This document shows, one piece after another, positions 1 through 6,883 of a stretch of 64,000 nt of DNA. The DNA lies in NCBI GenBank assembly GCA_014075215.1, contig CP046177.1, positions 3,906,501-3,970,500 on the forward strand, in the 5' to 3' direction. The notes under the pieces are model-generated. The model worked only from the letters and a program-made list of their open reading frames with translations, was not told where the DNA came from and made no database searches. This stretch comes from Flavobacteriaceae bacterium (lineage in GTDB: Bacteria; Bacteroidota; Bacteroidia; Flavobacteriales; Flavobacteriaceae). A program made the translations under genes and the position numbers. Position 1 is the first letter of the stretch. Each line of letters begins with the position of its first letter.

Positions 1-86
1 CACAGCTTGTAAGGCTTTACAGAACAATACTAGAACCTAAAGGAGGCATTATTAAGATAGGCATTCAAAATCAGATACGGCTATGA
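1..86 (+). CDS. C-terminal tail of an unrecognised CDS (5' end outside window)
   Basis: The frame ending with TGA at 84-86 is open to the start of the window and gives about 27 residues ending GIQNQIRL. Its stop overlaps the ATG of the next small gene (ATGA), as expected inside a compact transfer operon. Too little is visible to name the protein. Confidence 0.45.
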   Translation, partial: QLVRLYRTILEPKGGIIKIGIQNQIRL

Positions 87-223
87 AAACATTTTTTACA
101 ATACTCGGCTTTTTTTTAAAAATATTTTTAATAGCTATTTACTGTCTTACTAGGGCAAGTGAACTGATCCTTACCGCCTTTAATGGGGCGTTTAAAAAAT
201 TAATTGATACCAACTTAAAATAA
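83..223 (+). CDS. small single-pass membrane protein, 46 aa
   Basis: ATG at 83 overlaps the stop of the preceding frame, and the gene ends 6 bp before the coupling protein gene. The product starts MKTFFTILGFFLKIFLIAIY, one hydrophobic segment, followed by a short polar tail with several lysines. Placement directly before a VirD4/TraG-like gene suggests a conjugation accessory membrane peptide. That role is inferred from position only; no family is recognised. Confidence 0.5.
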   Translation: MKTFFTILGFFLKIFLIAIYCLTRASELILTAFNGAFKKLIDTNLK

Positions 224-229
224 AACACG

Positions 230-1717
230 ATGAATATATATGACCTATTAGATAGTATAAGTGATGGTTTAGATACCATCTTAGAATGGATTGTAGGAAC
301 AAAACACGCCTACAAAGGCAAACTGGGTAATTCCAGAAAGGTTTTGAAATACAAACACCGCAAAGGTAATGGCATCCGCATTGGGGAGAAATTTATCTCC
401 ATGAAACAGAGTCTTAATGGTGGACTTTTACTCATTGGTAAAACAGGAATAGGCAAGACTTCTAAAGTTTTCGCACAGCAATTATTTGGTGCATCAAAAA
501 TGGTGGATACATCTTTTGTGGTTTTTGACCAAACAAAACAAGCGAGAGACATGGCGATGCCCTATATGGAACAAGAGCTAGATTATGATGAAGATATTGT
601 CAATTTCGCTGATTCCTCAGAGTCCACAGTTGGTTGGAATCCCATCGAAAATCTCCCATTAGATAGAATTAATCGTTTTTCAGAAGAATTGGTGGCTATT
701 GAAGGTGGTCAGAACGTCAAAGAACCGATTTGGAACAATACGTCATCTGCAATTATTGGCATGATGATTTGGCTTTTAAAATATATAGAAGCAGAATTAG
801 GAACTAACCAGTATACTAATTTATATAATGTTCGCTATCTGGTAACGCTCATACAGGCAAACGTTAAAAAAATGAATGTCTTGGTAGCAAAATATGGTGA
901 TGATATGCTCTATACCAGTTATCGAGGATTGATTAAAAATGATGCTAAATTTTTAAATTCAGCACTGTCTAATACACTTTCAATTTTAAAGAATTGGCAG
1001 GATGAGAATGTGATTAAAACCACTGCACGTACCACACTCGATATGAATGCCTATCGTGATGAGAAACGCATTTTATGGATTCAAAGTAGCGTGATGGCAC
1101 AGGATTATCTTAAAGGGCTTAATTCCTTATTCCTCAAAGAATGGTTTACCCAAATCATCGAGGCTGGAATCCCTACAAAAGCCGATAATGTCATTGCTTT
1201 TTTAGTGGATGAAGCAGGAAGTCTGAAAACCAAAGACAAACAGTTTATTCCTTTTATTAGCTCGCAGATTCGTAAGTATAAAGCATACGGAATATGGGGT
1301 TATCAGTCCTTTAGTCAATGCCAAGACCTCTATACCCAGCAAGGTGCAGAAACTCTGAAAGCCAACACGGGAAGTGTTTTATATCTCGGCGGAACAAACT
1401 TGGCTACAGCAACAGAGATTAGTAAATCACTTGGGAAATATTCGTATACATCCAATGATCGTACCCATCATAGGGAAGTATTAACCCCACAGGAAGTGAT
1501 GCATAAAAACACCAAAGACGGTGGTATTTTTATTAGTAGCGGACAAGCTCCAATGCTTTTAAAACGTATTAAAGCGTATTATCAGAATAAAAAATACCGA
1601 AAATGGGCAGAAGAGCAAGCGCCACCAATTCAAAGTGGTATTGATGCTATGCCACCACTTTTGCCTGTAGACGTACTTATTGGCAAGGCAAACCCAAATA
1701 CACCCGGCAATGGCTAA
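230..1717 (+). CDS. VirD4/TraG-type conjugative coupling protein (T4CP)
   Basis: Type IV coupling proteins are ATPases that bring the relaxase-DNA complex to the mating channel. Seen: a Walker A motif GKTGIGKTS near residue 70, a Walker B-like FLVDEAGSLK near residue 325, and the C-terminal run containing GYQSFSQCQDLY and GGIFISSGQAP that is typical of TraG/TraD/VirD4 C-terminal domains. At 495 aa it is shorter than many Bacteroidota TraG proteins, and the N-terminal membrane part is not obvious; the 46-aa membrane peptide just upstream may supply this. It is the first of four tightly packed genes (coupling protein, coiled-coil protein, MobC, relaxase). No mating-pair-formation genes lie in the window, so the element may be mobilizable, or its transfer genes may lie further left. 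Confidence 0.85.
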   Translation: MNIYDLLDSISDGLDTILEWIVGTKHAYKGKLGNSRKVLKYKHRKGNGIRIGEKFISMKQSLNGGLLLIGKTGIGKTSKVFAQQLFGASKMVDTSFVVFDQTKQARDMAMPYMEQELDYDEDIVNFADSSESTVGWNPIENLPLDRINRFSEELVAIEGGQNVKEPIWNNTSSAIIGMMIWLLKYIEAELGTNQYTNLYNVRYLVTLIQANVKKMNVLVAKYGDDMLYTSYRGLIKNDAKFLNSALSNTLSILKNWQDENVIKTTARTTLDMNAYRDEKRILWIQSSVMAQDYLKGLNSLFLKEWFTQIIEAGIPTKADNVIAFLVDEAGSLKTKDKQFIPFISSQIRKYKAYGIWGYQSFSQCQDLYTQQGAETLKANTGSVLYLGGTNLATATEISKSLGKYSYTSNDRTHHREVLTPQEVMHKNTKDGGIFISSGQAPMLLKRIKAYYQNKKYRKWAEEQAPPIQSGIDAMPPLLPVDVLIGKANPNTPGNG

Positions 1718-2045
1718 AACAAGCACCTTATTTGACCCAGGGAAAATTTTGGAGTGGGCAGAGGATGGATTGACCTTTTTGTCTTTAAAACTGGAGAGCA
1801 AGATTGAACGCTTTACCGAAAGCAGAAAGCCAAAGGAAAAGGCACGTGAGCGGAGCAAACATCGTGAAAAAGAGCGGAAAAAACGCAATAAAGAAATTGC
1901 TAAGGAGCAAGAATCCGCAATGGAACTTCATAGGGAATTCCAAAGTCGAAAAGAGGCTGAAAAACAGCAGCAATTTGAAGAGCGTATGGAAGGATTAGAA
2001 CAAGATAACGAGGGGCTTTCACAGGAAACAGGAATGGAATTATAA
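1710..2045 (+). CDS. charged coiled-coil protein of the mobilization operon, unknown function
   Basis: The ATG at 1710 overlaps the coupling protein stop by 8 bp and is preferred to a TTG at 1680 that would overlap much more. The 111-aa product begins MAKTSTLFDPGKILEWAEDG. From about residue 40 it is an almost uninterrupted run of Lys, Glu, Arg and Gln (for example REKERKKRNKEIAKEQE), strongly predicting one long coiled coil. No catalytic motif is visible. Translational coupling to the coupling protein suggests a transfer-related role, which is inference from neighbours. Confidence 0.65.
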   Translation: MAKTSTLFDPGKILEWAEDGLTFLSLKLESKIERFTESRKPKEKARERSKHREKERKKRNKEIAKEQESAMELHREFQSRKEAEKQQQFEERMEGLEQDNEGLSQETGMEL

Positions 2046-2053
2046 CCAAAGAC

Positions 2054-2069
2054 ACCCGTTTTCACGGGT
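2054..2069 (+). promoter_or_regulatory. leader hairpin immediately upstream of mobC
   Basis: ACCCGT-TTTC-ACGGGT forms a perfect 6-bp stem with a TTTC loop, 7 bases before the ATG at 2077. The same arrangement, including the TTTC loop and the spacer ATAAAT before ATG, occurs before the recombinase at 6884. It probably lies in the 5' untranslated leader and could affect translation or mRNA stability. Confidence 0.55.
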
Positions 2070-2076
2070 AATAAAT

Positions 2077-2529
2077 ATGAATAAACAGCATTTCCCATAT
2101 AAAAATGTGCAGCAGTATTTAGATACGATTGGCGTATTACAAAACGGTACTGCTTCTGAAATTTCTCAGGCACGAAAGACCTTTCGCAAACTGTATCTAA
2201 AGCAATACCGCAAACGTTATGCTCAAAATCACAGTTCGGTTAATATCGTCTTTAGCAATGCTGAAAAGCATTTGTTAAAACAGCTTGCAATGGAAAATGG
2301 AAAGAAACTAGCCAGTTTTATCAAAGCCATTGCACTTAACACCATTAATGGAAAACAGCAATTAGGAAATACATCCACTAATTTTTCTGAAATCAAACGT
2401 CTATTCTCGCTTTGTTATGATATGGTTGAGACTTTACAATTTGAAAATGAATATCCTCAGCTTAAAGCCTCGTATGACAAACTGGAACAGTTATTTAATC
2501 AAATAGAACCACTTTTGAATGATTATTAA
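2077..2529 (+). CDS. MobC-like relaxosome accessory protein
   Basis: The 150-aa product carries a central segment SSVNIVFSNAEKHLLKQLA followed by GKKLASFIKAIALN, which has the strand-helix-helix pattern of ribbon-helix-helix MobC proteins. MobC-type proteins bind the origin of transfer and help the relaxase open the DNA strands. The gene lies directly before the relaxase and overlaps it by 11 bp, the usual mobC-mobA arrangement in Bacteroidota mobilizable elements. The basic N-terminal part (FRKLYLKQYRKRYAQ) fits DNA binding. A hairpin leader precedes its ATG. Confidence 0.7.
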   Translation: MNKQHFPYKNVQQYLDTIGVLQNGTASEISQARKTFRKLYLKQYRKRYAQNHSSVNIVFSNAEKHLLKQLAMENGKKLASFIKAIALNTINGKQQLGNTSTNFSEIKRLFSLCYDMVETLQFENEYPQLKASYDKLEQLFNQIEPLLNDY

Positions 2530-3049
2530 AGCCATCAGTCATACCACCCGAAATTCGCCCAAGAAACTCATTAACTATATTTTTGATGGTCGAAAATCTT
2601 TGCTAGACCCAGAGGGCAACCGTTTAGTATTTAAACAACATGTACGCACCTTTGACAAAGACAAATGGATTAAACGTTTTAATCAGTTAGAAACTGAGAG
2701 AAAATCCCACTACGCTAACAAATCTGTGGTGTGCCAACATATTGTAGTGTCGTTTTCAGACAAATCCACGCAATATCTCAACAGAAAAATCATTAAAGAT
2801 TTAGTGCAAAAATTTATTGATTTATATACCGAAGGAAATCAACTTTGCGTTGGTGGTGTACACTTCGATAAAGGCAAGAACTGGCACGCTCACCTTGTAG
2901 TATCTCAATTAAAACTGGACGGCTTTAGTGGTTGGAAAACCAAATCACGCTTTGCAGAGATTAAAAAAGAAGTCCAGAATTATCAAATCGAAAACTACCC
3001 ACAATTAGAAGATAGCATTGTGGAGCATGGACTTAAAAAAAAAGATTAG
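2519..3049 (+). CDS. MobA/VirD2-type relaxase, N-terminal catalytic part (frame broken at 3' end)
   Basis: Relaxases nick oriT and stay covalently attached to the transferred strand. Seen in the 176 residues: an N-terminal segment LINYIFDGRK with a candidate catalytic tyrosine near residue 20, and the metal-binding histidine motif GKNWHAHLVVS (HxH) near residue 120. Both are typical of the Bacteroidota mobilization relaxase family. The frame stops at 3049, right after a run of nine A (3035-3043). The -1 frame continues without interruption as the remaining C-terminal part of the protein. The full protein would be about 290 aa. Either a single-base deletion or error split the gene, or slippage on the A run makes the full-length form. 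Confidence 0.75.
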   Translation: MIIKAISHTTRNSPKKLINYIFDGRKSLLDPEGNRLVFKQHVRTFDKDKWIKRFNQLETERKSHYANKSVVCQHIVVSFSDKSTQYLNRKIIKDLVQKFIDLYTEGNQLCVGGVHFDKGKNWHAHLVVSQLKLDGFSGWKTKSRFAEIKKEVQNYQIENYPQLEDSIVEHGLKKKD

Positions 3050-3393
3050 TCCGCTCCTATTCAGAAAAGGAAACCCAGTTTACAAAACGAATGGCAATGC
3101 CATCGGATAAAGACATTTTATTTAAAAAAGTACAAAACCTATTCCAAGAAAGCCAAACGATTGCTGAGTTTGAAAAACGATTGTCAAAAGCTGATATTAA
3201 AACGTACCATCGCAATGAAAAACTTTGTGGTGTCTATTGCAAGAACAGACGCTACCGTCTCAAACGAAGTCTTGGCATTGACCCCGAGCATTTACTATTA
3301 AAAGATAAAACCCTAGAGCGTATCAATTCCTTAGGCGAAATAATAGATGAAAGGGAACAGGATTTATCAAAAGGTTACGACCTAGAACTCTAA
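3050..3393 (+). pseudogene. relaxase C-terminal part, -1 frame relative to the catalytic part
   Basis: Reading in the -1 frame directly after the A run gives RLVRSYSEKETQFTKRMA and continues to the stop at 3391-3393; an internal ATG exists at 3091. The segment has the basic, helical character of the C-terminal part of Bacteroidota relaxases and no start of its own that would make sense. It is best read as the severed end of the gene beginning at 2519, which one added A or a -1 ribosomal or transcriptional slip would rejoin. Confidence 0.6.
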
Positions 3394-3442
3394 CTCGACC
3401 CGATAATCGGGATTAGATTATTTAAAAAATTATATAACAGCC

Positions 3443-3476
3443 AAGCCGACCCATCGAGGTCGGCTTGTCTGTTTTT
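3443..3476 (+). terminator. intrinsic terminator after the mobilization genes
   Basis: AAGCCGACC-CATCGA-GGTCGGCTT is a perfect 9-bp stem followed by GTCTGTTTTT. It lies 50 bp after the relaxase stop. A second small hairpin, CCCGAT-A-ATCGGG, sits at 3399-3411 between the two. Confidence 0.75.
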
Positions 3477-3496
3477 GGTGGTGGCGTAAAAGGGGT

Positions 3497-3575
3497 TTGG
3501 GGAATCCCCAACCAGATGGGAGTTTGATATGGAAATGTAGCGGTAGCGGAAGTTCCTATCAAACTCCCAATCTGG
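3497..3575. other. candidate oriT or other DNA-processing site: large bulged hairpin
   Basis: Two adjacent inverted repeats lie here. TTGGGGA-A-TCCCCAA occupies 3497-3511. A long stem at 3512-3575 pairs CCAGATGGGAGTTTGATA with TATCAAACTCCCAATCTGG (one bulged base) and continues inward as GGAA/TTCC. The loop holds GTAGCGGTAGCGG. The position next to mobC, the relaxase and the coupling protein suits an origin of transfer, but the nick sequence is not recognised. A regulatory RNA or attachment site is also possible. Confidence 0.4.
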
Positions 3576-3641
3576 CTCTTCGATGTCCTAAAAGATTGGC
3601 ATTTGAAATTTGCCTTTCGACTTAGCTGACATCCGAAGACC

Positions 3642-3709
3642 AAATGTCCTCAAATCATTTCTAAATGGTAGAGAAATAGATGAGGACATTTTCCGCTTAA
3701 GGACATTTT
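3642..3709. repeat. inverted and direct repeats around AGGACATTT
   Basis: AAATGTCCTCA (3642-3652) and TGAGGACATTT (3681-3691) form a perfect 11-bp inverted repeat with a 28-bp spacer. A further direct copy, AGGACATTTT, follows at about 3700-3709. Together with the hairpins just upstream, this makes 3394-3713 a non-coding region dense in protein-binding-like repeats. Confidence 0.5.
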
Positions 3710-3713
3710 ATCT

Positions 3714-4040
3714 CTAACGCTTGATAAACTTTATAGTTTCTGTCCTATTAAAACTGTCTGTTAATTTTAAAAAATAGATGCCTTCAGACAAATGGCTGAC
3801 ATTAATGGAATTTTGATTTTTATAAGATGCTATTTTTTGCCCTTGAAGTGAATACATCTCAATAGTGTTAATTTCTAATTCTGTTTCTATATTTAAATAG
3901 TCTGTTGTTGGATTTGGATATACTGAAATCTGCATATCATTTTCAAATTCTTGTGTTGATAATGGTGCATCATTTAAATCAACAATGCTAAACGTTTTGT
4001 TTGTAGCAGTATCATAATTAAAAACAACTTCTAGTGAAGT
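3714..4040 (-). pseudogene. fragment of a secreted protein: type IX secretion C-terminal sorting domain
   Basis: The fragment reads VYPNPTTDYLNIETE and later LSEGIYFLKLTDS and ends in a basic tail, which is the hallmark of the Por secretion system C-terminal sorting domain (type A) of Bacteroidota. Only about 100 residues remain. The 5' part is missing because the sequence turns into an XRE regulator fragment on the opposite strand at about 4036-4046. It has no cargo domain and should be non-functional. Confidence 0.7.
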
Positions 4041-4205
4041 ATCCCCGGTTACACTTCCTATGAGAACTTTGCCATAGAACATGGTATTTCAAGAATGCAG
4101 TATTGGCGTATGGAAAAAGGAACAAACTTTACCTTTGAAAGCCTGCTTAGAATATTAGAGGCACACAAGATGAGCTTGAGTACTTTCTTTTCTGATTTTG
4201 AATAA
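4038..4205 (+). pseudogene. C-terminal fragment of an XRE-type helix-turn-helix regulator
   Basis: The frame from 4038 to the stop at 4203-4205 encodes GYTSYENFAIEHGISRMQYW and then RMEKGTNFTFESLLRILEAH. This matches the second half of a helix-turn-helix domain of the kind common in Bacteroidota. The start and first helices are absent and an in-frame TGA lies at 4035. Its 5' end coincides with the end of the sorting-domain fragment, so the two are remnants joined by a deletion or insertion. Confidence 0.6.
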
Positions 4206-4215
4206 CCAATTGATT

Positions 4216-4542
4216 ATGCAAATAGATTTAGTTTCCAAATTAACACATGACTATCTAGCAAGTAGATTAGCTCCTAATCAAAAGAAAGAAGACCAAAATA
4301 TTTTCTTTACGTATGAAAATCAAACTCTAGAGATTTATTCTATTATGGAAGGTTTTGACGGGACTTCTGTTAAATTTCCAAATGCAAAAGCAAAACGAAT
4401 CAAATCAAAAGGAATTTGGAAAGTGTATTGTATGGGACAATCTATGAAGTGGGAACTCTACAAGCCACACTCAGAAGTAAAAGATATTAACGAATTTTTA
4501 AAATTAATTGACAAGGATAAATACACTATGTTTTGGGGCTAA
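4216..4542 (+). CDS. DUF3024-like protein, 108 aa
   Basis: The protein has no known biochemical role. The C-terminal half, with KGIWKVYCMGQSMKWELY and the ending KDKYTMFWG, resembles DUF3024 proteins, which typically end in a CFFG or CFWG-like motif after a Trp-rich segment. The ATG at 4216 is chosen over an upstream TTG at 4198 that would overlap the stop of the regulator fragment. It stands alone between pseudogenes and a convergent repressor gene, so it may be a passenger of the mobile element. Confidence 0.55.
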   Translation: MQIDLVSKLTHDYLASRLAPNQKKEDQNIFFTYENQTLEIYSIMEGFDGTSVKFPNAKAKRIKSKGIWKVYCMGQSMKWELYKPHSEVKDINEFLKLIDKDKYTMFWG

Positions 4543-4549
4543 TATGCGA

Positions 4550-4942
4550 TTAAGATTTCTTACCGATAGCATTAAGCTCTGCCAAACGATGTTTCATTTT
4601 TACATTCTGTAATTGCTCCACACGATCTTTTTCAATCACCGTATCAAGCATAATATTAATCACATTTTTATTGTATTCTGATAAGTCATTAATCATCTCT
4701 ACTTTCTGAGCCACCGAACGCTCTTTAATATCTGACGATTGAAACAACTCTATCACGCCAACACCAAGTGCATCTGCTATACGAACAATAGATGATAAGT
4801 TCGGATTTGTACCACCACGCTCTAAACGTGAATAGGTAGGTACAAGCATTTCTGCACCATCCGCTACATCTTGTTGGGTGAGTCCTTTTTCTTTACGAAT
4901 CCGTTTGATGTTTTGAAGTAAAAACAAGTGTGTAGCTTCCAT
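4550..4942 (-). CDS. XRE-family repressor of the first recombinase module
   Basis: The 130-aa protein has a helix-turn-helix domain at residues 10-65 (NIKRIRKEKGLTQQDVADGA, then YSRLERGGTNPNLSSIVRIA) and a C-terminal helical part that may mediate dimerisation. It is divergent from the ATPase-recombinase genes starting at 5108. The shared 165-bp intergenic region holds its own promoter and a perfect palindrome over the opposing promoter. This is the layout of a phage-like or ICE-like repressor controlling excision or replication genes; the target is inferred. An unrelated-looking XRE gene occupies the same position in the second module (14100 and copy 21258). Confidence 0.8.
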   Translation of the reverse strand: MEATHLFLLQNIKRIRKEKGLTQQDVADGAEMLVPTYSRLERGGTNPNLSSIVRIADALGVGVIELFQSSDIKERSVAQKVEMINDLSEYNKNVINIMLDTVIEKDRVEQLQNVKMKHRLAELNAIGKKS

Positions 4943-4982
4943 AGTTAGGCTATTTTATATAATTAAGTGTCGATTTTTGACT

Positions 4983-5014
4983 CAAATGTAGGTCAAATTA
5001 TTTATAACAGCAAA
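4983..5014 (-). promoter_or_regulatory. promoter of the XRE repressor gene
   Basis: On the minus strand, TACATTTG (4990-4983) fits the Bacteroidota -7 box TAnnTTTG, and TTTG (5014-5011) fits the -33 box with 20 bp between them. The start codon is at 4942, leaving a short leader. Confidence 0.6.
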
Positions 5015-5035
5015 AAACACAAGTTTTATTTTTAT

Positions 5036-5060
5036 ATATAAACTTATAAGTTTATATTTG
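5036..5060 (+). promoter_or_regulatory. 22-bp perfect palindrome overlapping the -7 box of the ATPase-recombinase operon
   Basis: The palindrome at 5036-5057 has the core ATAAACTTATAAGTTTAT. Its right half overlaps TATATTTG (5053-5060), a -7 box for the gene starting at 5108. A repressor bound here would block transcription; the divergent XRE protein is the obvious candidate. Confidence 0.6.
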
Positions 5061-5107
5061 CTTTAATTAATTGTGTAATACGTTTCTAAAATAATTGACT
5101 ATACATT

Positions 5108-6658
5108 ATGAATCAACTCGACACTTCAAATCCTAATCATTTTAAATTCTCAACCGAAGTCTTAGACTTCCATATTCTAGGTGGTTTATCCGTTTTTGGA
5201 TTAGACCGTATGCGGATAACTCTCAAAGTGAATACAAGAGAGGATGAATTTCACGCACTGCGTCATAACATTGATTTATACAATTCTAATGCAGTGGAAA
5301 AACTGGTTCGCAAGTTAGCGGAATATTTAGAAGTGGGAACGTCTATTATCAGACGTAGTTTACAAGAACTCATTAACCATCTTGAAAAATACCGAATTGA
5401 GTTATTAGACAAAGAGGAAGACGAAGAAGCGGAAGCTTATTTACTATCTAAAAAGGAAAGACGCTCAGCTATGGATTTTTTAAAGTCTGAAAAGTTACTT
5501 GAGAAAACCAATAAGCAGATTGGTGCTAGTGGTGTGATTGGCGAAGACAATAATAGACTATTGATGTATCTTATCTTTACTTCAAGAAAGATGGACAATC
5601 CATTACACTGTATTTCTTTTGGTTCTAGTGGAAGTGGTAAAACACACCTGCAATCAAAAGTAGCCGAACTCATTCCCGAAGAAGAGAGGCTGAGCCTCAC
5701 GTCTTTATCAAGCAATTCATTCTATTACTTCAAAAGAAACGAGCTAAAAAACAAACTCATTTTAATTGAAGATTTAGATGGTGCAGATGATGTTTTATAT
5801 CCACTACGAGAATTACAGACCAAAAAGAAGATTACCAAATCAGTCGTACAAAAGGGAATTGGTGGACAAGGCAAAACCAAAAACTTAACGGTTGAAGGAC
5901 CCGTTTCTGTTGCTGGATGTACCACCCAAGAAAAACTGTATGAGGATAATTCTAATCGTTCGTTTTTACTTTACATTGATGAAAGTGAAGCACAGGATGA
6001 ACGAATCATGAATTACCAGCGCGCCGTGTCGGCGGGACAAGTTAATTATGAGGATCAAGATTATGCAGTAAATCTCTTACGCAATGTGCAACGCTTACTA
6101 AAACCCGTCAGAGTGATAAATACTTTTGCCGAGCACCTTATGCTTCCATCGGCAGTATTTAAACCTCGTAGAACGAATGCACATTATTTGCAATTCATAG
6201 AAGCTATTACTTTCTACTACCAGTGGCAGTGCCACAAGCAATATGACGAGCAGACTGGTGAGGAATTTATTGAGACTAGTATAGAATATATCAAACAGGC
6301 TAATACACTTATCAAATCCATATTACTTCGTAAATCAGATCCTTTAAATGGTGCAACACGAAATTACCTCGAACGTCTCAAGACGTATTTGGCAGAAAAA
6401 AAGGATACTGTATTTACCAATCAAAATATCCGAAAGGAAATGCGAATAGCGGAAACCACATTACGCAGATACCACCACTTGTTAGTACAAGAAGGCTATA
6501 TCAAAAAGCGTAATGATATTAAAGGCAATTCTTTTTCTTATGAAATCGTAGATGTAGATGAGTACAAGAATTTAGAAAAGCAGATTAATGAAGCGTTGGA
6601 TAATTGTATAAAACGCATTGAAGGTTTAGATAATATGGATAATAGAAAGGCAAGTTAA
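5108..6658 (+). CDS. P-loop ATPase related to element-encoded primase/helicase, without primase domain
   Basis: The protein is 516 aa. Residues 170-400 contain Walker A FGSSGSGKTHL, Walker B-like LILIEDLDGAD, and the conserved segments PLRELQTKK, EDNSNRSFLLYIDES and MNYQRAVSAGQ. The same series occurs in the C-terminal half of the CHC2-TOPRIM protein at 14255. The N-terminal 150 residues differ and show no zinc finger or TOPRIM. The C-terminal 100 residues (NIRKEMRIAETTLRRYHHLL) look like a winged helix. It leads an operon with two tyrosine recombinases and lies divergent to an XRE repressor. A role in replication or strand separation for the mobile element is inferred from the related protein. 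Confidence 0.65.
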   Translation: MNQLDTSNPNHFKFSTEVLDFHILGGLSVFGLDRMRITLKVNTREDEFHALRHNIDLYNSNAVEKLVRKLAEYLEVGTSIIRRSLQELINHLEKYRIELLDKEEDEEAEAYLLSKKERRSAMDFLKSEKLLEKTNKQIGASGVIGEDNNRLLMYLIFTSRKMDNPLHCISFGSSGSGKTHLQSKVAELIPEEERLSLTSLSSNSFYYFKRNELKNKLILIEDLDGADDVLYPLRELQTKKKITKSVVQKGIGGQGKTKNLTVEGPVSVAGCTTQEKLYEDNSNRSFLLYIDESEAQDERIMNYQRAVSAGQVNYEDQDYAVNLLRNVQRLLKPVRVINTFAEHLMLPSAVFKPRRTNAHYLQFIEAITFYYQWQCHKQYDEQTGEEFIETSIEYIKQANTLIKSILLRKSDPLNGATRNYLERLKTYLAEKKDTVFTNQNIRKEMRIAETTLRRYHHLLVQEGYIKKRNDIKGNSFSYEIVDVDEYKNLEKQINEALDNCIKRIEGLDNMDNRKAS

Positions 6659-6689
6659 TGATATCCGCAAGAGTAGAAATACCTTGCCT

Positions 6690-6833
6690 ACGGCGGCTCG
6701 CCGTCCGCCACTCGCCACAGGTTCGCCACTGGCAAAATGGCGAACCTAAGTGTTTGATAATTAAAGAGTAAGAGCCAATTCGCCACAAAAAATAAAATAT
6801 AAGGTAGGTATGAAAAAAGTCGAGAGGCTCGAC
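6690..6833. repeat. cluster of GC-rich hairpins between ATPase and recombinase
   Basis: Within an otherwise AT-rich 225-bp gap are ACGGCG-GCT-CGCCGT (6690-6704), AGGTTCGCCA paired with TGGCGAACCT (6719-6747) and GTCGAG-AGG-CTCGAC (6819-6833). None has a proper T tract, so termination is doubtful. The first shares its GGCGGCTCGCC core with a hairpin inside the primase gene at 14682-14696. Confidence 0.5.
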
Positions 6834-6859
6834 ACCCAAAAAAAATAATTTAAAAGAGA

Positions 6860-6877
6860 TTCCCACTTTCGTGGGAA
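6860..6877 (+). promoter_or_regulatory. leader hairpin immediately upstream of the first tyrosine recombinase
   Basis: TTCCCAC-TTTC-GTGGGAA is a perfect 7-bp stem with the same TTTC loop, and the same ATAAAT spacer to the ATG, as the hairpin before mobC at 2054. The stem bases differ, so the pairing is conserved rather than the sequence. Confidence 0.55.
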
Positions 6878-6883
6878 ATAAAT

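Noticed and set aside
1680..1709. TTG start for the coiled-coil protein
   Set aside because: It would overlap the coupling protein gene by 38 bp, while an ATG at 1710 overlaps by only 8 bp.
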